A stretch of DNA of 64,000 nt, from the NCBI GenBank assembly GCA_027604705.1, contig JADHYV010000017.1, positions 337,451 through 401,450 on the forward strand. Direction: 5' to 3'. Under the pieces are notes generated by a model, which saw only the letters and a program-made list of their open reading frames with translations, was not told the origin of the DNA and made no database searches. Position 1 is the first letter of the stretch; each line of letters begins with the position of its first letter. Position numbers and translations under genes: made by a program. This stretch comes from Allomyces arbusculus (taxonomy: Eukaryota > Blastocladiomycota > Blastocladiomycetes > Blastocladiales > Blastocladiaceae). Below are positions 45,096-57,712 of the stretch, in pieces.

Positions 45096-48000
45096 ATGGA
45101 CGTGCGTACCATCGACTGCCTCGGCCCTGATCCGATCCATTCCAATGCATTACCAGTAATTAATTCAACCGGAATCACTCTCTGCCCAGTTCGCCACCCA
45201 GCTCTACCAGCTCCTGAGCACCACGGCCGCCGCCACCGACTCGGAGACGCTGCGCCAAGCCACGACGACGCTTAACAAGCAGTTCTATTCGAACGCGCAA
45301 TGCCTGCCCGCCCTGATCCGCATCGCTGCCGAGGCCGCTGACGCTCCGTTGCGCCAGCTTGCTGCCGTCGAGGCGCGCAAGCGCGTGGAGAAGTTTTGGC
45401 TCGAGACGCCCGCCGATGTGCGCGCGCAGCTGCAGCAGGTGCTCGTGCAGCGCGTCGTGGCCGAGCCCGACACGCGCACAGCTCACGGCCTCGCCCGCGT
45501 CATCTCGGCTGTCGCTCGCATCGAGGTGCCTGCTGGTCGCTGGACTGAGCTGATCCCGCTCATGGTCCAGGCTGCGGGTACGTCGCCCACGGTCGCGCAC
45601 CGCGAAGTCGGCATCTACGTCCTGCTCGCTCTCTTTGAGGTGCTCGTCGACCACATGCAGCCGCAGCTGCCCACGCTTTTTGACCTGTTTGCCAAGACGC
45701 TCGCCGACCCGGAATCGCGCCTGGTCCGCGTCACGACGCTCGAGGCCCTTGGCGAAGTTGCCGAGTACGTTGGTCCCGAGGACAAGCGACTCATCCAGTA
45801 CCTGATCGACCTGACGCCGCAAATGGTCACGGTCCTGCGCGAGGCCATCGAGGCCGGCGACGAGAACGGCGCGCTGCGTGGGTTCAACGTCTTTGACACG
45901 CTCCTCTCGTCCGAGACGAACGTTCTCAATGCGCATTTCGCGCCGTTTGTCGAATTCCTCGTCGGCACGTTTGCCAACACGACGCTCGCCGACTCGATCC
46001 GCGTCATGGCCGGGAACATGCTGGTCCTGCTCCCGCTCTACCGCCGCCAGCGCCTCATCAAGCTCAAGCTCTCGGAACCCGTCCTGACCCACATCCTGCC
46101 CGTGACCACCGAGCATGACGCTGACGAGGACGAGGACGAGGACACGCCCGGCCGCGTGGCTTTGCGTGCCATCAACTCGTTCGCGACCAACTTGCCACCG
46201 CAGCAGGTCTTCCCGTTCATCTCGGCCAAGGTCTCGGCCTACGCGCAGGACCCGCACCCGGGCGCGCGCCGCGCCGCCATGATGTGCGTCGCGTTGATCC
46301 TCGACGGATGCGCCGACGCGATGCGCCCGCACGTCGCCGACTTGGTCGACCTGGTCCTGCACCTCATGCAGGACGCTGATGTCGGTGTGCGCAAGGCCGC
46401 CTGCATTGCCCTCTCTGCGCTCGCCGACGCGCTCGACGGCGAGGTCTGCGCGCAGCACGCCAAGATTCTGCCCGTTCTGTTTGCGCTGATGCAGGACAAC
46501 GCCCACGTCGATGTCTTGCGCAACGCGACGAACGCGCTCGATGCGGTGCTCGACGGTCTTGGCGACGACATTCTCCCGTACATCCACGCACTCATGGAGT
46601 CGCTCGGCCACATGCTGGCCGTCCCGGACGTCAAGGTGCGTCAAGTCGTGACGGCGGCGATCGGGTCGGCCGCCCACGCGTCGGGCACCGAGTTTGTCAC
46701 GTATTTCCCGCACGTCTACCCGCGGATCGCCGAGATCATGGCGATTCAGTCCGAGGACGCCGAGGAAATGCTGCTGCGCGGGATTGCGACCGACACGATG
46801 TCGGCTATGGCCGATGCCGTCGGCGCCGATGTGTTCCGGCCCTACTTGCAGCAGGTGGCGGCGCTTGCCACCGAGTCAATGCAGCTCGACTCGCCCAAGC
46901 TCAAGGAGTGCGCCTACTGCTTCTTTGGCGTTCTGTCGCGGTCGTTCAAGGCCGAGTTTACGGCGTTCTTGCCGACGCTCGTGCCCGTGCTCTTCGAGTC
47001 GATTAAGACCGAGGAAAATTTCTTTGAGGACGACTCGGAGGACCTGGATCTGAGCCAAGGGTCGATCCAAATTGCCGCTGGGTCGTCGTCGGCTGCGGCG
47101 GCCAGTGGCGCGCTCGTGGCGGCTGCGGGTGGTGACGACGGTTTTGTTGACATGGACGACGACGATGAGGACGACGATGACGAGGACGCTTTTAAGGTCA
47201 ACTCGGCGATTGCCGAGGAAAAGTCGACGGCGATCGATGTCCTCGGTGACCTGTTTGAGGCGACCGAGGCCGAGTTCTTGCCGTACCTCGACGAGACCAT
47301 GTCGCTCCTGCTCGAGAACACGACGCACTACCATGACGCCGTGCGCAAGTCGATCATTCTCTCGCTGTTCAAGATCCTCGCGGCCATGCACAAGATGAGC
47401 AACCCGGCCGCGTGGCAAGCCGGTCTCCCGGCGCCCGTGCCGCTGCACGAGAATGTGGCCAACATGGCGCACGTGGTCATGTCGGCGATCCTGACCATGT
47501 TCGAGGAAGAGGACGAGCGCATTGTTGCTGCCGAGCTGTGCGACGCCCTGCAGGGCGCACTGCGCCTTGTTGGCCCGGCGCTGATCCAATCGCAAGGCAT
47601 GCTCGACAAGCTCGCCAACCTGCTCCTCTCGGTCCTGCAGGGCAAGCACCTGTCGCAAATGGACGAGGACGGCGAGGACATGGACGCCGACGAGCTTGCC
47701 GAGTACGACGGGATGCTGATTGCTGCGGCGGGCGACGTTGTCGGCGCGCTCGCGCACGTTCTGGGTGGCGCCGCGTTCGCTCCCTACGGCCAGCGCCTGC
47801 TCCCGCAGCTCAACAAGTACTTTAAGCCGTCGTCGCAGACGTCCGAGCGGTCCATGGCCGTCGGTGTTCTCGCCGACGTGGCTGCGGGCTTGCGCGACGC
47901 CGTGACGGCGTGGCACGGGCCGATGCTGCACGTGTTCACGCGCGCGCTCGAGGACCCGGAACTGGAAGTGCAGTCGAACGGATGCTTTGGCCTTGGTGTC

Positions 48001-48522
48001 CTCGCCGAATTCACGACCACCGCCTACGACGCTGCCGCCCTGCTCGCGCCGCTCGTTCCGCGCGTCAATGCCCCTGCCGGTGCCGCGCCCTTGGACATCC
48101 CGCAGGCGCGCGACAATGCGTGCGGTGCCGTCGCTCGTATCCTGCTCCGTGCTGATCACTGGCGCACGCCCGCGGTCGTTGCGACCAACGCTCTCCCGCT
48201 GCTCATTGCGTCCCTGCCGCTGCGCGCCGACTACGAGGAGAACCGGCCCGTGTTTGACTTGATTGGGCACCTTCTGCGACTTGGTGCCGCGGGTGACGCC
48301 GACGCGCTCGCGCAGTTGCCGGCGGTCCTCGCGCCCATGGTGGCCGCGGTCGCGCACGTGCTGGCTGCCGAGGACGAGGTGAATGACGAGTCGCGCGCGA
48401 TGCTCGGGCAGACGCTGGTGGCGCTCGCCGCGTCGGCGACGCTCCGTGGGCCCGTGCAGGAGGCGGTGGCGGCGCTTACGCCGGAGATGCAGCAGGCGGT
48501 GCAGAAGGCGATGGCCGCGTAA
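45096..48522 (+). CDS. KAP123: Karyopherin beta Kap123 / Importin-4
   Basis: Nuclear import receptor for ribosomal proteins and histones H3/H4. Exons 45096-45101 (ATG GAC only) and 45190-48522 with an 88-nt intron; 1,112 residues, essentially the length of yeast Kap123. The protein is HEAT repeats throughout; the N-terminal importin region starts MDFATQLYQLLSTT and continues TLNKQFYSNAQCLPALIRIA. Two acidic loops are typical: DADEDEDEDTPGRVALRAIN near residue 320 and DMDDDDEDDDDEDAFKVNSA near residue 655. The C-terminal repeats include MLIAAAGDVVGALAHVLGG and ALEDPELEVQSNGCFGLGVL. The two-codon first exon is inferred from the GTGCGT donor and CCCAG acceptor; the rest is firm. Confidence 0.93.
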
Positions 48523-48941
48523 GGTGTCGGTTGGTTGGTTGATTGATGTGGAGTGCGTTTGGTTTTGAATTGTTTAGATGCTCTTGCTGTTCCCCCCATC
48601 CCGATGTCCCAGTTGTCGTGCTTGTTGGTATTTTTTTTCTGCGGTGCCGCTTCGTGATTCGAAGACATGGACGATTGCTCTTGGATTGTACTCGTCGTCG
48701 ACCGTCTTGGGTTTGCGGTGGTTGATGGTGAGAGTCGAGCGATCCACCAGTCTCCCGCCTCCCGATGCGAACCTTCACTTGAGCTGGTCCAACACCACCG
48801 TTTCGGGTCCCGCCAACAAAGCAGCAAAACGACAGCTCAACCTGCTGCAACTTGCTGCAATTTGATCATCACGAGCCATCATCGACACGACCGCCAACCG
48901 CCCCCCACACTTGTTCACCGACCCGCACGCAACCATCCACC
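48523..48941. other. Intergenic spacer Kap123-DRC9
   Basis: T-rich 3' flank of Kap123 then C/A-rich 5' UTR of DRC9. No gene seen. Confidence 0.5.
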
Positions 48942-50245
48942 ATGCCGGTCGCCGCACCAGGACCGGCCGTGCACGCGCTCGAACTGCCACGCGGACTCGT
49001 CGAAAGCGTCGCCTGTATCCTCGACGATGCCGTCGACCAGCTCGCGATCCTTGCCGAAATGGCCGCACGCGCGGTCCGTGCCGCCTACCCCACCGCCATC
49101 CCACCCCAGCCCGCCAGCTCACGACTGTGCGCGAATCGCGAATCAATCTAGGACCAAGACCGGTGGCAGAATGGCGACCCGACCGCCTCCTTATCCCACG
49201 CCGCGCGCCTACGGCGGCGTAGTTCCGCCGCGTCGGTCGCCAGTCTCGGCGGGAGCGTCAATAACGGCAGCAAAAAACTCAAGTCGGCGCACTCGGCGGG
49301 CGGCGGTGGCGGTGCGACAAGCGACGCGGACCACGCCAAGACGGCGCGCGAGCGTCACGTCCTGCAGCAGTTGTTGAGCAAGAGCGTCGCCGAACTGCGC
49401 GACGGCCACGTTACATCGCTCGTGCGCGCGGTCGATGAGGAAAGGGCGAAACGGAACTTGTTGCATAATACGCTTGATCGGCACGTCTTCCTGCGCGGAT
49501 GCGGATGGGGTGAGTTCGAGCACCAACTAACGCCGTGTGGTGGCGAGAGGGGTGTAGTGAAAAGGAAGCGACCGCACACCTACGCGACCTGCAGCGTCAG
49601 CTCGCCGACGAGCAGCGCACGCTCGACCGGGAACGCAAGGACCGCGACACGGTCATCCAGCAATTGCGCGAAGCCATCCAAGAAATCCAGGCCCTCACTG
49701 CGTCGGAGCAAAAGTACCTGAAGCGCGAAATGCGCGCGCACGAGTCGGCACTCAAGCAGCAGTACGCCTACCAGGAAGCGCAACTCGTGGCCACTAAGGC
49801 GCACCTCGAGCGGCATTTGGCCATGGAGGGCAAAGTGCATGCGGGCGTTGTGGATTTCCTGACGCGGCAGCGGCAAGTACTCGAGCGGCAAATCCAGGAC
49901 TGGCTGGGTCGGCACGAGGAGGATACCGAGGCGAAGGCGGCCGAGATTGAGGCGCTCAAGGCCGCGCGCGCCGCGGACGTGGATCGGTTCGAGGAGCTGG
50001 TGGCCAAGTACGAGGAACTCGAGCGTCAAGTAGATGAGGACCGCGCGCGGCGCGACCGCGAGGCCGAGGAGCGCAGGCAGCAGCGCGCGTTGGAGCGGCG
50101 GGTGCGGGCTGCGCGCAAGATTCAGTTGTGGTGGCGCGGGTTCCACAAAGCTGATCGCAAAGGTACGAGCGGGAGCAAGCGGTCGGCGGGAAAGAAGAAG
50201 GGTGGGAGTGCGTCGCCCAAAAAGAAGAGCGCCAAGAAGAAGTGA
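48942..50245 (+). CDS. DRC9: Nexin-dynein regulatory complex subunit 9 (DRC9/IQCG)
   Basis: IQ-motif subunit of the axonemal nexin-DRC. Exons 48942-49073, 49152-49480 and 49558-50245; 382 residues. The N-terminus (SVACILDDAVDQLAIL) matches the human VLEDTTDQLSIL element. The coiled coil continues through VDEERAKRN to QRQVLERQIQDWLGRHEEDT and AEIEALKAARAADVDRFEEL, then the IQ-like RAARKIQLWWRGF and a Lys-rich tail ending KKSAKKK; human IQCG has the same order and a similar tail. Between exons 2 and 3 no GT site gives both the right frame and the family spacing; a GCACGT...GTGTAG (GC-AG) intron of 77 nt does, restoring 29 residues between ER and QL as in human. The first donor (GTCCGT at 49074) is uncertain by three codons. 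Confidence 0.88.
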
Positions 50246-50780
50246 GGGAGGGAGGGAAGTCGACTCTGGCGGCGATCCGGGACTTGGTGCTCGCGTTGTG
50301 GCCTTGGGAATGGACTGAATTTCGCTCCTTGATTTCGCTTCGTCGTCCAAGATGAACATGGTATATTATGCTTCTTTTTGCGCGCGACCGGTCTTTGGGA
50401 GGATGCGCGGCAGACGCAACAGACGCGAGATCGACCTGGCCGACCTCCACATTCGACTTGATTTCAAGCAAGCGCAAACCCGATTTCGCGCGTGAGATGC
50501 GAGACGCGTCATGATTTATGTACAAATCATTGATGAATGATTCCAATCATTGCACCGCTCAATCGTAACTTCCTTCGCGCACTCTTTCAACCGGTCGCTT
50601 TCTTCCCTCGATCGGTCGCTGCGATTCAGTGGGATCTCTCCTCCTATCGAATCTTGTCCAATCCAACCGTCAAGTCGCGACCGGATCCGACGCTTCTCCT
50701 TGCTCAACTCTCTCCATTTGCGCGGCCACCAAGTCCCCTGTTGCACCGAACCGCTCTCTTGATCATCGACTACACCGGGA
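50246..50780. other. Intergenic spacer
   Basis: Less GC-rich 3' flank of DRC9 followed by the promoter/5' UTR of the next gene. A missing upstream signal-peptide exon for that gene could lie here, but none was identified. Confidence 0.45.
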
Positions 50781-52790
50781 ATGTCGTCGCCGGCATCCTC
50801 CTCCGCTGTCGCGAGCGGGTCGTCGCCCGCCGCCAGCGGGTCGGTCCCGTCGGGCGGCACCGTTATTGCAACCGTTCCCGCACCGTCTTTAACCCCGACG
50901 GCCACGTCGACCACAACCCCACCAGCTTCGACGGTGTCGGAAACGTCCTCCACCCGCACGCCGGCAACCTGGTCTTCGTCGTCGACGCCCAAGACGAGCA
51001 CCGCGGCGCAATCCACAGACACGAGCTGCGCGACGGGCTCGGCCTTGATTTGCTCGCTGGATCCGACCACGTCGTGCGTGGCCCTGGCCCGATCGGATCT
51101 GTTCAAGGGTACGCGATTGCATCGACATCTTCTCGCAGTCAGGCCAAAGCGCGTTGCGCGATTTCCTGATTGTCCATTTATGACGTGTTTAGGCCTGCAG
51201 GGCAACAAGATCCTGATCCCAACCGACGTGTCGGCCTGGTTCCGGGACCGTCTCCCGACCGTGTACGCCAAAATCGTCAGCAATGAAGCGAGCCGGATCA
51301 CGAGCGCGACCGACCTTGTGCACCTCTTCACGTCGAGCACGTCCTACTCGCTCGCGTCCAACTGGGACGACTTCCACCAGACACTCGTCGAGTGCGCGGT
51401 GCCCGGACACCGGTGGGGTCTGACCTACGCGCTTGTTGATATCGTGCAATACTACCGCGTGCGCAATGACCCGTGCACCAACACGATCGGCGCCGCGGCG
51501 CTCAACGTGTGCAGCAGTATCCTCGCCGACCGCGCCGACTCGCTGCGCGCGGATTTCAATAACGCGACGCTGTGCCTGAACCAATCGGACGACGCCAAGG
51601 CCAAGCAAGCCGCGCACCTCGCGCTGTTGGCCACGGGGATCCCGTTACCGCTCGTGACCGACAATTCAACGTGCCGGTCCGCCACGGCGCTCGCGCTCGA
51701 TAACAGCAACTGGTGCGGGTACGCGACAGCCAACATTGCCGCGTCACGCGGGTGCGCGAGCGCAACCAAAGACGCGAGATTGCTCACGGGCGCTTCCACG
51801 GCCAATGGCGTGTTTGGGGACGTGTTTGGGCCCAATACGCAGTGGATCGTAATTGCCTTGATTGCCGGCGGCGCAATCATGGTGCTGGTTCTGATCGTGC
51901 TCATTGTGCGCGCGTGCCGCGCGGCCAAGCAGCGGCAGTACGAGAAGGAACAGTTGCTATTCAGTCCGATTTCGCACATGCATGCGGGGGCGCCGATTGG
52001 ACGGTCCGGGTCGGTGCGACAGATTGCTCCCGTTGGTGGCGGTACGCGTCGCGCGGCGGGTGGGAATACGGCGGCGACGGGGACCGCGGCCGAGCGGCGC
52101 GCGTTGATCCAGCGGCGCGAGCGCAGTGGACGCACGACTACGAACGAAAGCGATACGGCCGCGGACGTGGCGATCCCCGCCAAGCCGGTGCCGCCGAGTT
52201 CCGAGCACTACGCGACGGTCGCGCTGCCCAAGGCTGTGCCCGCGCGGCAAACGTCGGCCGCGGAGCCGAGCTCAACGCTGATCAATGTCATGCACCGCAC
52301 AAACCAGGCCGGGACGCAGTTTGCCGGCGGCGCGTCCACATCGGATCCGGCGTACCAGGCCGGGTACTACACGGCCGTGCAACCGCCGCCTGCGGGTGCG
52401 CCGTACGGTGGCATCTACCAGCCGGTCCAGCCGCAGATGCAGCCGCAGTTCATGCCGCCGACGGCGGGGGTCGTCTATGGCGAGGTGCGCCCCGGCCAGG
52501 CGATCCCAGTCTACGCGGCGGCAGCGCCCGCGCCGAGTTCGGCGGCCGGGTTCTATGCCGTGCCCGCCCCCGCTCCCGCACCGCCAGCGGCCTCAGTGGG
52601 TGGTGCCCTCGTGGCGGCGCCCTCGGGAGGGTACATGTACGCGACTTCGGCCATGCAGAAGCAGGCGTCGGCGAGCGATTTGAACCGGCGCGCGCCGCGG
52701 CCGCCAAGCAGCAGCATGGCGTCGAGCGGGTCGCTTTACGCGCTGAACCAGGCGTCAACCGAGTCGGGCGCACCCCCGGCGCCGCAGTAG
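50781..52790 (+). CDS. Single-pass membrane protein, Ser/Thr-rich N-terminus and Cys-containing ectodomain
   Basis: Probably two exons, 50781-51108 and 51193-52790. The 84-nt GTACGC...TTTAG intron is a multiple of three without a stop, so the unspliced frame is open too; spliced length is 641 residues. Residues ~1-85 are Ser/Thr/Ala/Pro-rich. A ~260-residue ectodomain with about nine Cys follows (LGLQGNKILIPTDVSAWF after an unspliced reading, WDDFHQTLVECAVPGHRW, NDPCTNTIGAAALNVCSSI). The transmembrane helix WIVIALIAGGAIMVLVLIVL precedes RACRAAKQRQYEK. The cytoplasmic tail is Pro/Gln/Ala-rich. No classical signal peptide is visible at Met1, so either the start exon is missing or insertion is signal-anchor type. 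No family recognised; the plan resembles the 9687-11693 protein. Confidence 0.7.
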   Translation: MSSPASSSAVASGSSPAASGSVPSGGTVIATVPAPSLTPTATSTTTPPASTVSETSSTRTPATWSSSSTPKTSTAAQSTDTSCATGSALICSLDPTTSCVALARSDLFKGTRLHRHLLAVRPKRVARFPDCPFMTCLGLQGNKILIPTDVSAWFRDRLPTVYAKIVSNEASRITSATDLVHLFTSSTSYSLASNWDDFHQTLVECAVPGHRWGLTYALVDIVQYYRVRNDPCTNTIGAAALNVCSSILADRADSLRADFNNATLCLNQSDDAKAKQAAHLALLATGIPLPLVTDNSTCRSATALALDNSNWCGYATANIAASRGCASATKDARLLTGASTANGVFGDVFGPNTQWIVIALIAGGAIMVLVLIVLIVRACRAAKQRQYEKEQLLFSPISHMHAGAPIGRSGSVRQIAPVGGGTRRAAGGNTAATGTAAERRALIQRRERSGRTTTNESDTAADVAIPAKPVPPSSEHYATVALPKAVPARQTSAAEPSSTLINVMHRTNQAGTQFAGGASTSDPAYQAGYYTAVQPPPAGAPYGGIYQPVQPQMQPQFMPPTAGVVYGEVRPGQAIPVYAAAAPAPSSAAGFYAVPAPAPAPPAASVGGALVAAPSGGYMYATSAMQKQASASDLNRRAPRPPSSSMASSGSLYALNQASTESGAPPAPQ

Positions 52791-55275
<2,485 letters not shown>

Positions 55276-55565
55276 ATGTGATTGATTGGTCGGTCACGCG
55301 GCAGTGTACAGCTGGTTCTTTGTGATTTCTGTTCGGGCTTTGGTGTTGCTGCTTTCCTGTTCTGCGGTTTCGGGTTCAGTTTTGTTGGGTGCCACATTGT
55401 AAATTTGATTGCTTTCCTGCTTCCCTTTCTCGGTGCTGTCAGCCTGTCGGACGTGGGCGCATTCCCGTCGTTGTCGCTGTCGTGGATCGTCGATGATGGA
55501 GTGACAGGACAGTTCAAAACAGCAAAATCTCTTTGTGTGCGAGCACATCCAAATGCACCCCCCCA
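55276..55565. other. Convergent spacer CTP synthase / CDC37
   Basis: T-rich 3' UTR-like sequence; no coding signal. Confidence 0.5.
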
Positions 55566-57310
55566 TCACTCGGTCTTCCCTGCCGCACCGCTCGCGGCTC
55601 CTGCTCCTGACGCCGCCGCCGCCGCCGCCATCGCCTCGACCCCCGCCTGCGCCTCTTCCGCCGTTTCGAACTCCTCCTCGCCCCCATCCTCGAAAATCCC
55701 GGCACGCTTGCACAAGTCAATCACGCGCTCAGCCTCGGGCTCCTCGTAACCCTCAAGCAGCTCATTCACCTTATCAAAGTCGTCGTTGGCCAAGGCGTCC
55801 CGGAACTCAGCGGGCAACTGGCGAATCAACTCGAGCTTCTCCTCGTCCGAGACCTCGCCCACCGCCTGGTCCTGGATCAGCCCAACCGCGCGGCACTGTT
55901 TCAGCAGGTCGGCGCCGTCCTTGCGCGCGCCGAGTACCGCGTGAACTTTTTCGAGGTCCTCGGTGAGCAGGGCTTGCTGCAGGTCGTTGGGCAGCGTGCG
56001 GAAGACGTCCATTTTCTTGCCGACCGGGTCGAGACTGATACCGGTCACTTTGCCTGCGGCTTTCGCTTGCAGCACCTTGGACCGGTTGTGGATGTGCGCG
56101 ACGGTGCGCGCCACGTCGTCGTGGAACATTTGCGCGGCGCGGTGGTTCGGGTCCTTGATGCTATTCGTGGGGATTTTCTGCGCGTCAGAATCTCGCGATC
56201 TCGCACGCCTAATCCGAGGGCTCAAATCGACAAAAGTGTACCGTGCAAAGAACATGGGCGCGCCGTCCGGACCCAAGTTGGCGCAGAACTGCAGAACCGT
56301 GGCCTGGTGCACGTAGTGGTCGGCCTTGGCAAATCGGCCGTTCATGGCGTACTGGAAGGCCGACGCGAGGATCTCGTCGGAAATGTCTTTCGACACGAGG
56401 TGCCGGTGCTCGCGCAAATACTCGTTCAGTGCCTCGTAGTTGGTGGCCGACAGGTTGGCGAAGTAGAGCGCTTCGTCGGACTTGATGTACTGGTCCTCGT
56501 CGTGCCGCGTGACCTTGATGGCTTCCTGCAGAATGGGGGAGGTTGGGTGAGCGTGGAGAGCGGAAAGGCGGGTGGGGAGGAGGGCAACCTGACAAGTAAG
56601 TACCTTGGCATGGCGCTCCTTGCCGAGCTGGACGCCCTTGGGATTCAAAACCTCGACGGTTTCGGATTTGCTCGGCGTGGCAGCAGTGGCGGATGCTGGT
56701 GCGGGCGCCTTGGTCGCAGAGGATGAGGAGGACGAAGGGGTGGAGGAGGATGCCGCGGGCTTGGCGACGACCTATGATCGATTGCAGGTCACAGATCCAC
56801 GACACGAGTGAGCCACCGCGTCGCCGATCAAGACCGCAAGCAGTGCACTCATCAAATCCATACCGTCTTGTCGAACCCAGGCTTGCAGATTGTATCCGAC
56901 GCGAGCTTGCGGCTCTCATCGGCCTCAAGCTTGGCGAGTTCGGTACGAATCACTTCGCGGTGCTTGGTGACGCGTTGCCGCAGCGCGTCAAACGCCGGCG
57001 GGACGGGCGGGACCGTCGTGAAGAGCAGTTCGGCGGGCAAGCCGTGAAACGCCGACAGGTGCTTGTTGGTCTTGTCGATGATGGCTTGGTCGGTGGTCGG
57101 GAAGTGTTGCAGAAGGTCGAGGTAGGCCTGCAGCCAGGGCAGCTGCTTCTTGTACTGCTCGATGGCGTGGCGGCGCTCGGCACGCTCCTTGCGAATCTGT
57201 TCCTGCCGCCAGCGGACAAGCGACTTGTGGTCGACGTTCGGGTGGCCCTCAATGTCCTCGTCGTCGGAGAGCTCAATGTTGTCCCAGCGCGAGTAGTCGA
57301 TGCGGCTCAT
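55566..57310 (-). CDS. CDC37: Hsp90 co-chaperone CDC37
   Basis: Delivers protein kinases to Hsp90. Four exons: 57310-56864, 56771-56604, 56525-56242 and 56160-55566; introns 92, 78 and 81 nt; 497 residues. The N-terminus MSRIDYSRWDNIELSDDEDI is the conserved kinase-recognition segment and includes the CK2-phosphorylated Ser in SDDED; HPNVDHKSLVRWRQEQIRKE follows. After a Ser/Ala linker come IKVTRHDEDQYIKSDE, FANLSATNYEALNEYLREHR and the Hsp90-binding/C-terminal domain (DPVGKKMDVFRTLPNDLQQA). The 81-nt third intron has no in-frame stop, but removing it restores MFFARIKDPNHRAAQMFHDD, the family pattern. The C-terminus repeats a UIM-like LPAEFRDALANDDFDKVNEL unit. Confidence 0.94.
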
Positions 57311-57712
57311 GGTGCTGGTGCGGGGTGCGGTGCTGGGCGGTGCGGCGCGGGCTGCCGGGTGCGTCGTGCTGGACGGTGCCGCGACGGGATGGCGGTGTCG
57401 TCGTCGGTCTCGGCCGCGGTGGTGCCGCGCGACGACTTGCCGGGTCAGGAACGCGCTCGAAGCCGGCACGTGGGCCGGCCTGGAAGCAGCGGCTGCCTCT
57501 TGCGATAAGCGTGCTGCGCCTGTGCGCGACACGGTCACCTGCGCGGCGCGGCGCTGGCCCCAACCGTGGCCACTTGATCGGCAGCACCGTGGCCGACACG
57601 ATCGCCAACTCGCTCTTCTCGACGAGGTCCTCTCCGCGACGACGTGGTCGATTTCGCCAACGCTCCCGCCTCCAAGTTGGACCAAGTTTTTGCCAGCACC
57701 ACCACCGCCACC
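57311..57712. other. Divergent promoter, CDC37 / KMO
   Basis: About 400 bases between the two start codons; no extra gene, although the CDC37 frame stays open upstream. Confidence 0.5.

Noticed and set aside
44453-45178. Minus-strand frame of 241 codons upstream of Kap123
   Set aside because: Overlaps the Kap123 first exon and intron, no recognisable sequence, composition of a shadow frame.
49514-49557. GT donor for the second DRC9 intron at GTTCGA
   Set aside because: Would give a 44-nt intron and leave residues with no match to IQCG; the GC-AG choice fits spacing and frame.
56161-56241. Extra 27-residue insert in CDC37 from the continuous frame
   Set aside because: It is flanked by GT and TAG, has no in-frame stop only because it is 81 nt, and removing it restores the family sequence ARIKDPNHR.
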